Notes: generated by a model not told the origin, from the sequence alone. Shown: positions 17,964 through 27,298, numbered from the stretch's first letter. The stretch: 64,000 nt of DNA from JAWSVE01 sp033852115 (GCA_033852115.1 JAWSVE010000010.1:76356-140355); one strand, 5' to 3'. A program made the numbers and translations.

Positions 17964-18599
17964 CTACCCTTTCCAGGCCAAGATTTCGTCAAACTGGTCC
18001 ATACACAATACCGGTTCATAGGGGATAAGCCTATCGATACTGTGAGCGCCGTAACTCACCGCGATTCGGGGCATATCAAGCTGCTGCGCCATTTCCATAT
18101 CGTACTCTGTATCTCCTACCATCACCGCCTCCTCTGCTTTCATCGATAATTCCTCAAGCAACTCTTCGAGCATGAGCGGGTGAGGCTTTGATTGAGTTTC
18201 ATCGGCGCAACGCGTTCCATGGAAGGTGCCATCTAAACCCATCTCTACCAGCACTCTATCGAGGCCTCGACGACTTTTCCCCGTAGCCACCGCTAGGTGA
18301 TGTCCATCGTCCAGTAATTTTCGTAATGTCTCCTCCACCCCGGGATAAAAATCAAGTGGTGAATGAGTATCTGCGCGGAATTGGCGTGAGTAGGAATCTA
18401 CCATCGCCTGCATCAATACTTCAGAGATCCCTGGGAAAATGCGTTGGATAGCATTTGGCAAGCTTAAACCGATAATCTCCTTGACCGCATCCTCTTCGGG
18501 TACAGGAATCCCCAACTCTTGGGCGGCAATTTGTGTGCACTGCACAATTTTATGTAGTGAATTACACAGCGTTCCGTCCCAGTCAAAAATGTATAACAC
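17964..18599 (-). CDS. HAD family phosphatase (phosphoglycolate phosphatase-like)
   Basis: A 211-residue HAD superfamily subclass I hydrolase. Motif I is FDWDGTLCNS near the N-terminus, motif II is in AVATGKSRRGL, and motif III/IV is VMVGDTEYDMEMAQQLDM. The helical cap lies between. It resembles Gph/YieH-type phosphatases, but the substrate is unknown. The start is GTG, preceded by GAGG at a spacing of 7. It lies between rluC and maf and is translationally coupled to maf. Confidence 0.88.
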   Translation of the reverse strand: MLYIFDWDGTLCNSLHKIVQCTQIAAQELGIPVPEEDAVKEIIGLSLPNAIQRIFPGISEVLMQAMVDSYSRQFRADTHSPLDFYPGVEETLRKLLDDGHHLAVATGKSRRGLDRVLVEMGLDGTFHGTRCADETQSKPHPLMLEELLEELSMKAEEAVMVGDTEYDMEMAQQLDMPRIAVSYGAHSIDRLIPYEPVLCMDQFDEILAWKG

Positions 18600-18633
18600 T
18601 AGTCATCCTCGCCGCTAAACAAATTCCCCATTT

Positions 18634-19575
18634 TTAGAGCAACTCTAATGGCTTGAGCAACTCCGCCGGCAACGGCGCCTCGACCGTAAACGGTTTGCCG
18701 CTGTCTATGTCAGTAATAGTTAGACTCGCCGCATGCAAAAATAGTCGCGCAAAGCCTTTTTCACGCATCTTCTTATTTACATCCGCATTCCCGTATTTGT
18801 CATCTCCCACAATCGGATGCCCTGTGAATTGGCAATGAACTCTTATTTGGTGAGTTCTTCCTGTTACCGGGCTTGCCTGCAATAACGTCGCCTCATCGAA
18901 ACGCTGCAAAATTTTAAAGCGTGTTACAGAAGGCTTTCCAGACTGGGTTACCTGAACCATACGCTCACCGCTTTTTAGCTGATTTTTGAGCAACGGCGCG
19001 TTGACCTCAACCACATGCTTTGGCCAACTCCCTTCAACTAGCGTTTGATAATGCTTTTGGACAGTTTTAGCCCTAAACTGGTCTTGCAATTGGTTTAATA
19101 CACTTCGTCGTTTGGCAAGTAACAAACAACCTGACGTATCACGGTCGATGCGGTGCACTAGCTCTAATTTCTTAATACCAAGGGCATAGCGAAGCGTTTC
19201 AACCACGCCCAAATTTATCCCGCTACCGCCATGAACGGCTATGCCGCTCGGCTTGTTTATGATCAACATTTGATCATTCTCAAACAACACGGAACCCAAC
19301 AACAACTCACGAAGCCGTTCGCTAGGGACAGGGGCTGGGGCAGTTTCAGACGTACGAATAGGGGGAATACGAATCGAATCTCCAGAACACAATTTATACT
19401 CCGGCTTAATCCGCCCTTTGTTAACCCGAACCTCACCTTTGCGTAAAAGGCGATAAATCCTAGATTTAGGGACACCTTTTAAATGGGTTAACAAGAAGTT
19501 GTCGATTCTTTGCCCTGCTGAATCCGGCTCCACTTCGACAAACGATACCCGTAGTTGATCTTTGCTATTCGTCAT
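18634..19575 (-). CDS. rluC: 23S rRNA pseudouridine synthase RluC
   Basis: A 313-residue enzyme that makes pseudouridines at positions 955, 2504 and 2580 of 23S rRNA (E. coli numbering). The N-terminal S4 RNA-binding domain (RIDNFLLTHLKGVPKSRIYRLLRKGEVRVNKGR) precedes the RluA-type catalytic domain, with the catalytic aspartate in HRIDRDTSGCLLLAK. It is transcribed divergently from rne, the usual arrangement. Confidence 0.95.
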   Translation of the reverse strand: MTNSKDQLRVSFVEVEPDSAGQRIDNFLLTHLKGVPKSRIYRLLRKGEVRVNKGRIKPEYKLCSGDSIRIPPIRTSETAPAPVPSERLRELLLGSVLFENDQMLIINKPSGIAVHGGSGINLGVVETLRYALGIKKLELVHRIDRDTSGCLLLAKRRSVLNQLQDQFRAKTVQKHYQTLVEGSWPKHVVEVNAPLLKNQLKSGERMVQVTQSGKPSVTRFKILQRFDEATLLQASPVTGRTHQIRVHCQFTGHPIVGDDKYGNADVNKKMREKGFARLFLHAASLTITDIDSGKPFTVEAPLPAELLKPLELL

Positions 19576-20427
19576 TCAGGCATAATACCAACTAGACTCT
19601 TCTGACGCTTGAATTTTCTAAGTATTTGAAGGACTTATAATTTAGTGCTATAGTCAGGCCGCTATATGTCTCGAGTGTCAAGCCAGAAACGCACTCCTTT
19701 CGATGGCGCATCTGATTAGCACATCTCTTTCGCTAGCCAGCTCGCGCGAACTTAAACATCAAAAGGATCCATTCTTGACTTTCGTGCAATAGCATTCAGA
19801 TTCGGGAAGACTGCAAGCACTGGTTGTTGCTCTTCAACTCTGTTCTGTAAAGCCTCACAGATTAAGGCCTTGTTACAGCCGAATAGAAAAAGTTCTAAAT
19901 TACGGATTGCTTTAGCAGCATTTAATAAAGGCAAAGCAAACCCTCGTTAAAAATGATGCGCGAGTTAGCGCGGTTAAGACAGAAAGAAATTTTAGGTATA
20001 TAGAAAGTATTACGACGACACGTTACTACCAATTTAAAAGTGATCAAATTTACGCGTTATTCGTAACTAGATCCACGTGTTGTTCCACAGGTAGCATTAA
20101 AGACAATAGTTAAGTTATACACGTTGTGTTTGCTTAAAACATAACAACTATTAATAAACAAGCGTTTACGGCTTTATTACAGATGCGGTTAGCAACGACA
20201 TTGAAATCCAACACTAATACACCATGCACCTATGTGCTCTTGGTGTTTTTTGTGTTTTGGGGATTATTTGCCTAATGCATACTGCCGCATCACGTTAAAA
20301 GTCTGCGCTAACGTTTTTCCAGCGCCTGTTGATACCTTCATCGCTCCCCGATTAATCGTCGATTAATCGCGCCTAAATTCCTATCATTTTAGCCTTCTAC
20401 TCGTGCCTAATGTTATGAGTTAGTCAC
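19576..20427. other. long rluC-rne intergenic region with rne leader
   Basis: About 850 bases divide the divergent rluC and rne genes. The rne side (about 20000-20427) is AT-rich and likely forms a long 5' untranslated leader. In E. coli such a leader mediates autoregulation of RNase E. I could not recognise the E. coli leader hairpins by eye. A small minus-strand frame occupies 19752-19934; otherwise no gene is seen. Confidence 0.5.
19752..19934 (-). CDS. possible 60-residue protein between rluC and rne
   Basis: The frame reads like real protein (for example ALICEALQNRVEEQQPVLAVFPNLNAIARKS) with mixed hydrophobic and charged residues and no low complexity. The start is a TTG preceded by GAGGG at a spacing of about 6. 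No family is recognised. It may be a lineage-specific small protein; the alternative is a chance frame. Confidence 0.4.
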   Translation of the reverse strand: MPLLNAAKAIRNLELFLFGCNKALICEALQNRVEEQQPVLAVFPNLNAIARKSRMDPFDV

Positions 20428-23322
20428 ATGAAAAGAATGTTAATTAATGCCACCCAGCCAGAAGAGCTACGTGTAGCGCTCGTCGATGGACAGTGGTTAT
20501 ATGATCTCGATATTGAAAATCGCACCAGAGAACAGAAAAAGGCCAACATTTACCTCGGTAAAATCACACGAATCGAACCTAGTTTAGAGGCCGCGTTTGT
20601 CGATTACGGCGCAGAGCGCCACGGTTTCCTTCCGCTAAAAGAAATTTCACGCGAATATTTTATAAAACAACCTAAGGATATCGAAGGTCGCATCAAGATA
20701 AAGGATGTCGTAAAGGAAGGCCTTGAAGTCATCGTCCAAGTTGATAAAGAAGAGCGCGGGAATAAAGGTGCTGCACTGACAACCTTTATAAGCTTAGCTG
20801 GTCGTTACCTAGTATTAATGCCAAACAATCCACGTGCGGGAGGCATTTCACGACGCATCGAGGGTGAAGATAGATCCTCTCTCAAAGAAGCCTTGAGTAG
20901 TGTAGATATCCCTTCTGGGATGGGTGCGATAATCCGTACAGCGGGTGTAGGGCGTTCCTCTGAAGAGTTACAGTATGACCTCAATTGGCTAATTCGCCTC
21001 TGGGACGAAATTAAGAAAGAAGCAACTGATAGTAAAGCGCCGCACTTTCTGTTCCAAGAAAGCAATGTCATTATTCGAGCGATTAGAGATTACCTTCGCG
21101 AGGATATCGGCGAAGTAATCGTCGATCAGCCAGATGCTCACAATCTCGCGTCGGCATTCATCCAGCAGGTAATGCCTGATTTCAAAAGCCGCATCAAAAT
21201 TTATGACGACGACGTCCCTCTTTTCAACCGCTATCAAATAGAAAGTCAAATTGAGACAGCCTTTGAGCGCGAAGTAAAACTGCCATCAGGTGGTTCTATT
21301 GTCATAGATGTTACAGAGGCCTTAATCTCGATAGACATCAACTCTTCGCGCGCGACAAAAGGTGGGAGTATCGAAGACACCGCCTTACAAACCAACCTTG
21401 AAGCAGCAGATGAGATCGCTCGTCAGCTACGCTTGCGAGATATGGGCGGTTTGGTAGTTATTGACTTTATTGATATGCAGTCCAGCCGCAACCAGCGAGA
21501 AGTCGAAAATCGCATGCGGAACGCATTAGACATGGACCGTGCGCGCGTCCAGGTAGGCAAAATCTCTCGCTTCGGCTTGCTTGAGATGTCACGCCAACGC
21601 TTGCGCCCTTCGCTCGGTGAAACCACCTCAAAAGTCTGTCCACGTTGTAGCGGACAAGGCACAATTCGCTCGACGAAATCGCTAGCACTTTCGATTTTGC
21701 GTTTAGTTGAGGAAGAAGCACAAAAAGAGCGTAGTGCGGAAATTCGGGCCATTGCCCCCGTCCCCGTTGCGACCTACCTGTTAAATGAAAAGCGAAAAAC
21801 GATATCGAGCATCGAAAACCGTAACAATATTCGCGTGGTAATCGTTCCCAACAGTGAAATGGTTACACCTCACTTTGAAGTGCTCCGTTTACGCGACGAT
21901 GCCACCGACACCCTAGAGACGAGCTATAAAATTTCTAGCACTGCCGATGCTGCCGAGGAAAAAGCAAGCGAAACAGCACCCACCGCCCCGGCGAAGGTGG
22001 CGCGACCAGCGATCCAGCAGGTAGCTCCCGAGCAACCCGCGCCTAAACCTGTAAAACCCGCAAAACCAAGCCTGTTATCGCGACTATTCAAAGCACTCGG
22101 AGAATTATTTAGCGATTCAGACAGCAAAGACTCAAAGAAGAAAAAGCCACAACAAAGGCGCTCAGGTAACCGCCAAAATAACCGTAACCAGCGCAACCGC
22201 AGCGGCAACAGAAACCGTCGCCAGAACAACGATAGTCGCGAAAACGGCAATCGTAGCAACAATCGCAATAATCGAAGTGGTAATCGCGATGATAACCGTC
22301 GGGACGACAACCGCCGCGATAATCGCAACCGTGGACAAAATCAGCGCGATGAGCAACAGCGCACACAGGCGGTTAATGAAAAGTCAGCCGGGTCGCAGAA
22401 CGATTCGACTGAAAGCGCCAACAATCCACCAAAGCGACCCGCAAACAAACGTGGCCGCCCGCAACAACGTCGCAAAGGTCGCCGTGAAGACTTAGTTCAA
22501 TCGGCGGAGGCCAACACCAACGAATCCAGCTCTGCGGAAAATAAGCCGGCGAAAGCGCCCGCCCAGGAAACAGCAACAGCGCCCGCGCAGACTCCACGTA
22601 GCGATAGCCCAGCGCCATTAGCAGCCGACGCTAAAGTGGCCTCAGAGGGAACGCAAGCAAAAGCTACTGATATGTCTGAAGCTACAAAACCCAGTCAGCC
22701 AGTGGCCACAAAGCCGGCAGAAGGGGCACAGCCTTCACCAGCATCGGAAGCTAACGCTTCTACCAAACCAGAGGTCCAAACTGAAGCGACCAGCGTGTCG
22801 TCAGGCACAACTGATAATGACATAGCTAAACTGAGTGCTGAACCAGCTGTTGCAGCTAAGCCAAGCGGAGATATCACAGCAGAACCGTCTACTGAAGAGA
22901 GCGTCCAACCAACTCCCGCTGTCGCGGAAGACGAAGAGGTTAGCATAGCGCCAGCTACCGAGGCTGCCAGCGATTCAGAAGCGGCCGATAAAGCGTCATC
23001 CTCGGCAGAAACTCCCCTGCAAAGCGATGAGGCCGCTATTGCCGCGGCGAGCACTGAATCTTCAGAAGATTCCGAAGCAACCCCAACAGCGCAGGACAAT
23101 TCGAGTCAGACTCTCGAACCTCAACGAGCAGCGAATGACCCGCGACTCAACCCGAAGCCGGTTACAATGGTGAAAATTACAACCCATAACGTGACCATCC
23201 CTGCGAGCCGAGCATTAGACACTTCGCTTGAATCGCCGGTACCGCATAATCCACGCCCCATAGCACGTCCGGCCAATGATCCAAGAAATCAAAAGCAAGG
23301 GCTTACTGAACAGGAAGGTTAA
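20428..23322 (+). CDS. rne: ribonuclease E
   Basis: A 964-residue essential endoribonuclease for mRNA decay and for rRNA and tRNA maturation, and the scaffold of the degradosome. The S1 domain (about residues 35-125), the DNase I-like catalytic domain with magnesium ligands Asp303 and Asp346, and the Zn-link cysteines Cys404 and Cys407 (CPRCSGQG) align with E. coli numbering without shift. From about residue 520 the protein is disordered: an R/N-rich RNA-binding stretch (about 570-650), then a long A/E/S/T/P-rich region. The C-terminal end (PRPIARPANDPRNQ) is basic and resembles partner-binding microdomains. Expression is probably autoregulated through the long leader. Confidence 0.97.
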   Translation: MKRMLINATQPEELRVALVDGQWLYDLDIENRTREQKKANIYLGKITRIEPSLEAAFVDYGAERHGFLPLKEISREYFIKQPKDIEGRIKIKDVVKEGLEVIVQVDKEERGNKGAALTTFISLAGRYLVLMPNNPRAGGISRRIEGEDRSSLKEALSSVDIPSGMGAIIRTAGVGRSSEELQYDLNWLIRLWDEIKKEATDSKAPHFLFQESNVIIRAIRDYLREDIGEVIVDQPDAHNLASAFIQQVMPDFKSRIKIYDDDVPLFNRYQIESQIETAFEREVKLPSGGSIVIDVTEALISIDINSSRATKGGSIEDTALQTNLEAADEIARQLRLRDMGGLVVIDFIDMQSSRNQREVENRMRNALDMDRARVQVGKISRFGLLEMSRQRLRPSLGETTSKVCPRCSGQGTIRSTKSLALSILRLVEEEAQKERSAEIRAIAPVPVATYLLNEKRKTISSIENRNNIRVVIVPNSEMVTPHFEVLRLRDDATDTLETSYKISSTADAAEEKASETAPTAPAKVARPAIQQVAPEQPAPKPVKPAKPSLLSRLFKALGELFSDSDSKDSKKKKPQQRRSGNRQNNRNQRNRSGNRNRRQNNDSRENGNRSNNRNNRSGNRDDNRRDDNRRDNRNRGQNQRDEQQRTQAVNEKSAGSQNDSTESANNPPKRPANKRGRPQQRRKGRREDLVQSAEANTNESSSAENKPAKAPAQETATAPAQTPRSDSPAPLAADAKVASEGTQAKATDMSEATKPSQPVATKPAEGAQPSPASEANASTKPEVQTEATSVSSGTTDNDIAKLSAEPAVAAKPSGDITAEPSTEESVQPTPAVAEDEEVSIAPATEAASDSEAADKASSSAETPLQSDEAAIAAASTESSEDSEATPTAQDNSSQTLEPQRAANDPRLNPKPVTMVKITTHNVTIPASRALDTSLESPVPHNPRPIARPANDPRNQKQGLTEQEG

Positions 23323-23462
23323 TGCAATTAAAATAAGGCGTTATAAAAGCCTTATAAATCATCAATTTGGTGCTGATATAGACAGTTTTTCTCGCTCGCC
23401 GGAAACTTAGCATTTTCGGACTTGCGAGCGAAAAGGATAACTGTATAATCTGCGCCTCTTCC

Positions 23463-23550
23463 GGTGGGGTGGCTGAGTGGTCGAAAGCGGCGGTCTTGAA
23501 AACCGTTGAGTGTAACAGCTCCCAGGGTTCGAATCCCTGCCCCACCGCCA
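23463..23550 (+). tRNA. tRNA-Ser (anticodon UGA)
   Basis: An 88-base cloverleaf including an encoded CCA. The acceptor stem is GGTGGGG/CCCCACC with G at the discriminator position. The D arm has the GGCTGAGTGGT start, the anticodon loop CTTGAAA gives anticodon TGA, the variable arm is long as in class II tRNAs, and the T arm has GGTTCGAATCC. It reads UCN serine codons. In E. coli this tRNA carries a cmo5U/mcmo5U wobble base made by CmoA, CmoB and CmoM, all encoded within this window. Confidence 0.98.
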
Positions 23551-23556
23551 TATTCA

Positions 23557-23583
23557 AAACCCGGCACCTGCCGGGTTTTTTTA
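23557..23583 (+). terminator. intrinsic terminator of tRNA-Ser
   Basis: CCCGGC, loop ACCT, GCCGGG and seven T directly follow the tRNA 3' end. Confidence 0.92.
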
Positions 23584-24178
23584 TGGCAGTTTGAGGCGTG
23601 AAGACCGCCCTTCGTTTCCACACGCTCGTGGCAGACAAAACGCCCTGTTTGTTATGCCTGGTAAATACCACAACGCGCCTAGCAATTTGCTCTGAGGGCA
23701 TCGCAACGAGCAGGTCAGCACGAACACTACAGGGGCTAAACGGCAGCAACCTGTTTAGGTTAATCTCTACCACGATAGAACACATTAGAACGCCGCTTCT
23801 GAAGCGCTTGTCTGCGCAGTGTCTATTTCGAAAAAACATCCTTCAGAGATAGCAATAGCGATTAGACGCTAATCATCACACATAATTGTTCCAATATTTC
23901 GCCCTCACCTTGGTGCAACTATGAAAGCGATAGTACCCCCTACTTTTATCCGGTTTTAATGCCGATTTGCCACCTTTTATCAATATCCCACTATCAACAG
24001 CTAAAATTAGAACCATTATTTCTACGTACTTCTTGAAACCAAACAGGTCCGCCACAATCTAACCTGCAGTGAGTCCGAAATTTCCAACTAATTGTTTGAA
24101 ATTAAAGGCGAACTTTGTATCATGCTAGAAAATTGACTACGATTTCAGAATCCATCTGAATCTCAAACGGAGACTTAC
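23584..24178. other. intergenic region before yccA, no gene seen
   Basis: Almost 600 bases without a convincing reading frame or RNA signature. The frames that cross it are antisense to the tRNA or lack start signals. It presumably holds the yccA promoter. Confidence 0.45.
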
Positions 24179-24841
24179 ATGCAAGAACTCTACACTCAAA
24201 CGGCAAGCACAGAAGCAAGCTCGCTTGAAATCAGTAAAGTACTGCGCAATACCTATACCCTGCTAGCACTATGCTTTGCATTTAGTGCGGTTACAGCGAC
24301 CATCGGCAGTATTGTCGGTATGCCTCATATGGGTCTTCTTTCATTAATCCCCTACTTCGCACTGTTATTTGCCGTTGAGAAAACCAAAAACAGTGGCTGG
24401 GGATTAGTATGGGTATTTGCATTAACCGGCTGGCTTGGCCTAACCATCGCTCCACTCTTGAGCTTTGTTGTTGCTACAGCAGGTATTGAGCCTATTTTGA
24501 TGGCGCTTGGCGGGACTGCATTAATCTTCTTCGGTTTATCTGGTTATGTACTGGTTAGCCGCAAAGATTTAACCTTCATGGGTGGTTTTTTAGTCGTTGG
24601 TATTCTGGTTGCGTTTATCGCCGGGATTGCCAATGTGTTCTTCAATATTCAAGGTCTTCACCTTGCAGTGAGCTGCATGTTCTTGTTGCTCTCTTCCGGC
24701 ATAATTGCGTGGTATACCAGTGTCATTATCCATGGCGGTGAAACCAACTATATCAGCGCAACAGTCATGTTATTTGTTGCCATCTATAACGTGTTCGTTA
24801 GTTTGCTACAGTTGATTTTAGCGTTTTCCGGTGACGATTAA
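24179..24841 (+). CDS. yccA: Bax inhibitor-1 family membrane protein YccA
   Basis: A 220-residue inner-membrane protein with about seven hydrophobic segments. In E. coli YccA interacts with and modulates the FtsH protease and protects jammed SecY. The acidic GDD C-terminus and motifs such as LFFGLSGYVLVSRKDLTFMGGFL and SSGIIAWYTSVIIHGGETNYISATV match the group. GGAG precedes the ATG at a spacing of 6. It is followed by a terminator and then the tus genes, a common neighbourhood in gammaproteobacteria. Confidence 0.92.
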   Translation: MQELYTQTASTEASSLEISKVLRNTYTLLALCFAFSAVTATIGSIVGMPHMGLLSLIPYFALLFAVEKTKNSGWGLVWVFALTGWLGLTIAPLLSFVVATAGIEPILMALGGTALIFFGLSGYVLVSRKDLTFMGGFLVVGILVAFIAGIANVFFNIQGLHLAVSCMFLLLSSGIIAWYTSVIIHGGETNYISATVMLFVAIYNVFVSLLQLILAFSGDD

Positions 24842-24865
24842 GCGACGGTTGCATCGTGACACACA

Positions 24866-24893
24866 AAAGCCCTGCTATATGCAGGGCTTTTTG
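24866..24893 (+). terminator. intrinsic terminator of yccA
   Basis: AAAAGCCCTGC, short loop, GCAGGGC and TTTTT follow the yccA stop by about 25 bases. Confidence 0.9.
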
Positions 24894-24984
24894 TTGGGCG
24901 GCACTATATCTTCATCTTCGCTATTCATTACTGCCCATGAAAAGTTAAGCGCAATTCAAGAAAAATGTCGGCTACAGGTTATCA

Positions 24985-25338
24985 ATGATCTACGCGATTA
25001 ATATTTTTTGTGAGCCAACAACACCAGCCTCATCAATCGCAGCGCGGTTTACAAAGCAAGTGATTTCAGAAGGCCATGGTGTTTATCGGTTATTCTTTTA
25101 CGGGGACGGCGTGTCAAATCTATTACAACGAGAAAATCCACTCGCTAGCATATGGTCTGAGTTAATAACTCAACACAACATTGATGCTGTAGCTTGCGTC
25201 TCATCGCTTAACGCAAGACACCCAGGTGCCGATAGCGCGCAACCAGAGACGCTCATCCCCAATATTTCGGTATCAGGCCTTGGTCAGTACATCGACAGCC
25301 TTCTTCAAGCCGATCGTGTAATCAATTTCGGCGGATAA
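24985..25338 (+). CDS. tusD: sulfurtransferase relay subunit TusD
   Basis: A 117-residue DsrE-fold protein that accepts persulfide sulfur from TusA and passes it to TusE, for 2-thiolation of the tRNA wobble uridine by MnmA. The active cysteine is Cys71 in DAVACVSSLNARHPG, the position matching Cys78 of E. coli TusD. The C-terminal SGLGQYIDSLLQADRVINFGG closes the fold. It is the first gene of tusDCB; no tusE lies next to the cluster in this window. Confidence 0.92.
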   Translation: MIYAINIFCEPTTPASSIAARFTKQVISEGHGVYRLFFYGDGVSNLLQRENPLASIWSELITQHNIDAVACVSSLNARHPGADSAQPETLIPNISVSGLGQYIDSLLQADRVINFGG

Positions 25339-25342
25339 TACA

Positions 25343-25663
25343 ATGCAGCAATTCGCTATACTTATCCGCCAATCAGACAACGCCAACAAAGCATTAGAGT
25401 CTCTCGATGTATTAATCACAGCCTGTTTATTTGACTGCTCGGTTAAGGTCATTTTTTTTAAAGAATCTCTTAGTTTACTAAACACCGCCCCATACAAAGA
25501 AAAAATTTCGCAACTTCAAGATTTGGGTGACACATCATTTTTTAGCGTCGGCGATAAGATTCCCCACGTAGCACCCACGAACGAATTTCTGCAAATCTCA
25601 AATATATCTGACAGTTCTTTTCAATCGATCATACAAGCTGCCGATAGGGTTATTTCGCTGTAA
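25343..25663 (+). CDS. tusC: sulfur relay subunit TusC
   Basis: A 106-residue DsrE/F-fold subunit that forms the TusBCD hexamer. It starts 4 bases after tusD and its stop overlaps the tusB start. The C-terminal AADRVISL is typical of the family. It has no known catalytic role in E. coli. Confidence 0.88.
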   Translation: MQQFAILIRQSDNANKALESLDVLITACLFDCSVKVIFFKESLSLLNTAPYKEKISQLQDLGDTSFFSVGDKIPHVAPTNEFLQISNISDSSFQSIIQAADRVISL

Positions 25664-25950
25664 TGTTACATATTCTTAATTTAAACAAACATTCTCTACG
25701 CAATGTCAAGGATTGTAGAGCTGCCTTAACTCCCGGAGATGAGGTAGTAATACTCGATTCTGCTGAAATCGGCTGCAATCAACACGTCATAGATACGATT
25801 GCAAAGGTGGAAGGTAATAAGATCTATTGGCTAAAAAGCGATGGAGAACATAACCGCTTCAATACTTTAGAGTGGGAAATGACCGCCATAGACATGAAAA
25901 CCTTTGTAAAGCTAACAGAGAGTCACACAAAAAGTGTCAGCTGGTTTTAA
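25663..25950 (+). CDS. tusB: sulfur relay subunit TusB
   Basis: A 95-residue DsrH-type subunit of TusBCD. It begins MLHILNLNKHSLRNVKDC, the usual LHxxxxSP-like N-terminus in weakened form, and contains GDEVVILDSAEIGC. The ATG overlaps the tusC stop, indicating coupling. It ends the operon; the next gene is convergent. Confidence 0.87.
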   Translation: MLHILNLNKHSLRNVKDCRAALTPGDEVVILDSAEIGCNQHVIDTIAKVEGNKIYWLKSDGEHNRFNTLEWEMTAIDMKTFVKLTESHTKSVSWF

Positions 25951-25957
25951 TATGAGC

Positions 25958-26536
25958 TCATGGAATCAAAGAATAAATTTCACCAGCACTAAACACGTTG
26001 GCACTCTCATTTTCGCCTTCTGATAAAGCCTGCTCAACGAGTTCATAGTAAACGTTGCGATTAATTAATGCGGGGATGTTTCGACGTACAGTGGCATAGG
26101 GTGCAAGGTCAGGTTCGGCAGAGGCACGTTGGCTATTTCTTTCTTCTACCCATAGCGGGTGCTCTTTATCAACGATGAATTGATCGTCCATATTTGTCGT
26201 TAACATTATGATTGGCTGAGATTGCGCCGAACCATTAACCGTCGCATGAGAAAACTCACATTTCGTCACGACTAATGGGGCATCTTCAACCTGGATTCGC
26301 CACTTTTCAACAGGCGTTACAAGAAAATAGTCATCCCCTTCCCGCTTTAAGATCCCTGCAAACAATTTTTTTAGCGCATAACGGCCAATCGGATCGCCTT
26401 GGTAAAACCACTCTCCACTGCGATCAATTCGCATATCTAAATCCCCGCTCAGCTCAGGGTTCCAGCTGTCTACCGGTGGTAATCGCGTCTCGTATTGAGC
26501 TTGGAGTTGCTCAACCGACTTCAAAAAATCAGACAT
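25958..26536 (-). CDS. DUF1285 domain protein
   Basis: A 192-residue cytoplasmic protein of the DUF1285 family, with the conserved start WNPELSGDLDMRIDRSGEWFYQGDPIGRYALKKLFAGILKREGDDYFLVTPVEKW. The function is not established. It is probably monocistronic and convergent with tusB, 8 bases away. Confidence 0.85.
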   Translation of the reverse strand: MSDFLKSVEQLQAQYETRLPPVDSWNPELSGDLDMRIDRSGEWFYQGDPIGRYALKKLFAGILKREGDDYFLVTPVEKWRIQVEDAPLVVTKCEFSHATVNGSAQSQPIIMLTTNMDDQFIVDKEHPLWVEERNSQRASAEPDLAPYATVRRNIPALINRNVYYELVEQALSEGENESANVFSAGEIYSLIP

Positions 26537-26621
26537 AGTAATAATCAGGAAAGGCTTAAAGAATGGATGTAACTGTTATCTTATATCGCCAACTTAGTGG
26601 TAGCAAAGGAAAGAATGCGCA

Positions 26622-27236
26622 TTACTGCTGAATAGCTACACTATCAACATAAAGTCGAATTGACTTCTGAACCAAGTCACTTGGACTACTTGCCGCGAAA
26701 GACAAGAAAGACGTCCGACTGGTGACTAAACTGGTATCAACAAGCTGAGCAGACCGCACATCCCAAATGGACACTTTTAGTCCTAATTGATCAAACCCTA
26801 AATCGGAGAATTGATCGACCCCATTGTCAAAATCTCCAACACTCGCAACTTGGTCCTCATCTAGCACCACGTCTAAGTCAAAGAGAAAATCGCAACGTTG
26901 TCTCGCCGCGTTTAACATGGCCTCTCGGTGAGAGGAAGCCATTTGCGGACCGTCTACCGATCGATATAAATAACCAAGCTCCTGCGCAAGTACTTGGCTT
27001 GCTTCTGCGCGTAAATCTGCCGGTGTTAATGTAAATGGACGACTGACACAGACGCGATTGAATCGTGGAATAGTATGTCTGCGGAGGCTGGTTACGTTGT
27101 GGTGAGACTTCAATTCTAAGCGCTTCAACCACTCATCGGTTGAGCTGTTCATATAATGATAGGAGCAAGCTCCTAACGGCAAGAGCAAAAACAGAATAAA
27201 CGGAGTTTTGAAAATAGCGGAAAGAAATCGATTCAT
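26622..27236 (-). CDS. DUF4823-type lipoprotein
   Basis: A 204-residue secreted lipoprotein. The signal peptide ends in the lipobox LGAC with the lipidated cysteine at residue 24, followed by a periplasmic domain resembling DUF4823 (Pseudomonas-type lipoproteins of unknown function). The Shine-Dalgarno sequence AGGAGGTG stands just before the ATG but lies entirely in one arm of a perfect 15-bp hairpin (27239-27277), so translation is probably controlled. It lies 62 bases downstream of the TetR gene on the same strand and may share its transcript. Confidence 0.75.
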   Translation of the reverse strand: MNRFLSAIFKTPFILFLLLPLGACSYHYMNSSTDEWLKRLELKSHHNVTSLRRHTIPRFNRVCVSRPFTLTPADLRAEASQVLAQELGYLYRSVDGPQMASSHREAMLNAARQRCDFLFDLDVVLDEDQVASVGDFDNGVDQFSDLGFDQLGLKVSIWDVRSAQLVDTSLVTSRTSFLSFAASSPSDLVQKSIRLYVDSVAIQQ

Positions 27237-27238
27237 TG

Positions 27239-27277
27239 TTTCACCTCCTCTTGTATATCGGCCAAGAGGAGGTGAAA
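27239..27277 (-). promoter_or_regulatory. anti-Shine-Dalgarno hairpin in the lipoprotein leader
   Basis: On the minus strand TTTCACCTCCTCTTG, a nine-base loop and CAAGAGGAGGTGAAA, then CA and the ATG. The 15-bp stem is perfect and buries the whole ribosome-binding site. The left arm mimics the 3' tail of 16S rRNA. There is no U tract, so it is not an intrinsic terminator. It could be an RNA thermometer or a target for an sRNA or protein that opens it. Confidence 0.8.
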
Positions 27278-27298
27278 TTGAGTAAAACTTTACTTGTT

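Noticed and set aside
21924..22366. Arg- or Ala/Val-rich antisense frames inside rne
   Set aside because: Mirror images of the low-complexity Arg/Asn region of RNase E.
22695..23099. 134-codon Ser/Ala-rich minus-strand frame inside rne
   Set aside because: Antisense of the low-complexity tail; no start signals.
20428..23322. rne read as RNase G
   Set aside because: Length, Zn-link and the long C-terminal scaffold fit RNase E.
23303..23839. 178-codon minus-strand frame with a protein-like look
   Set aside because: It runs antisense across the tRNA-Ser gene and the rne end; its middle is the typical translation of an antisense tRNA.
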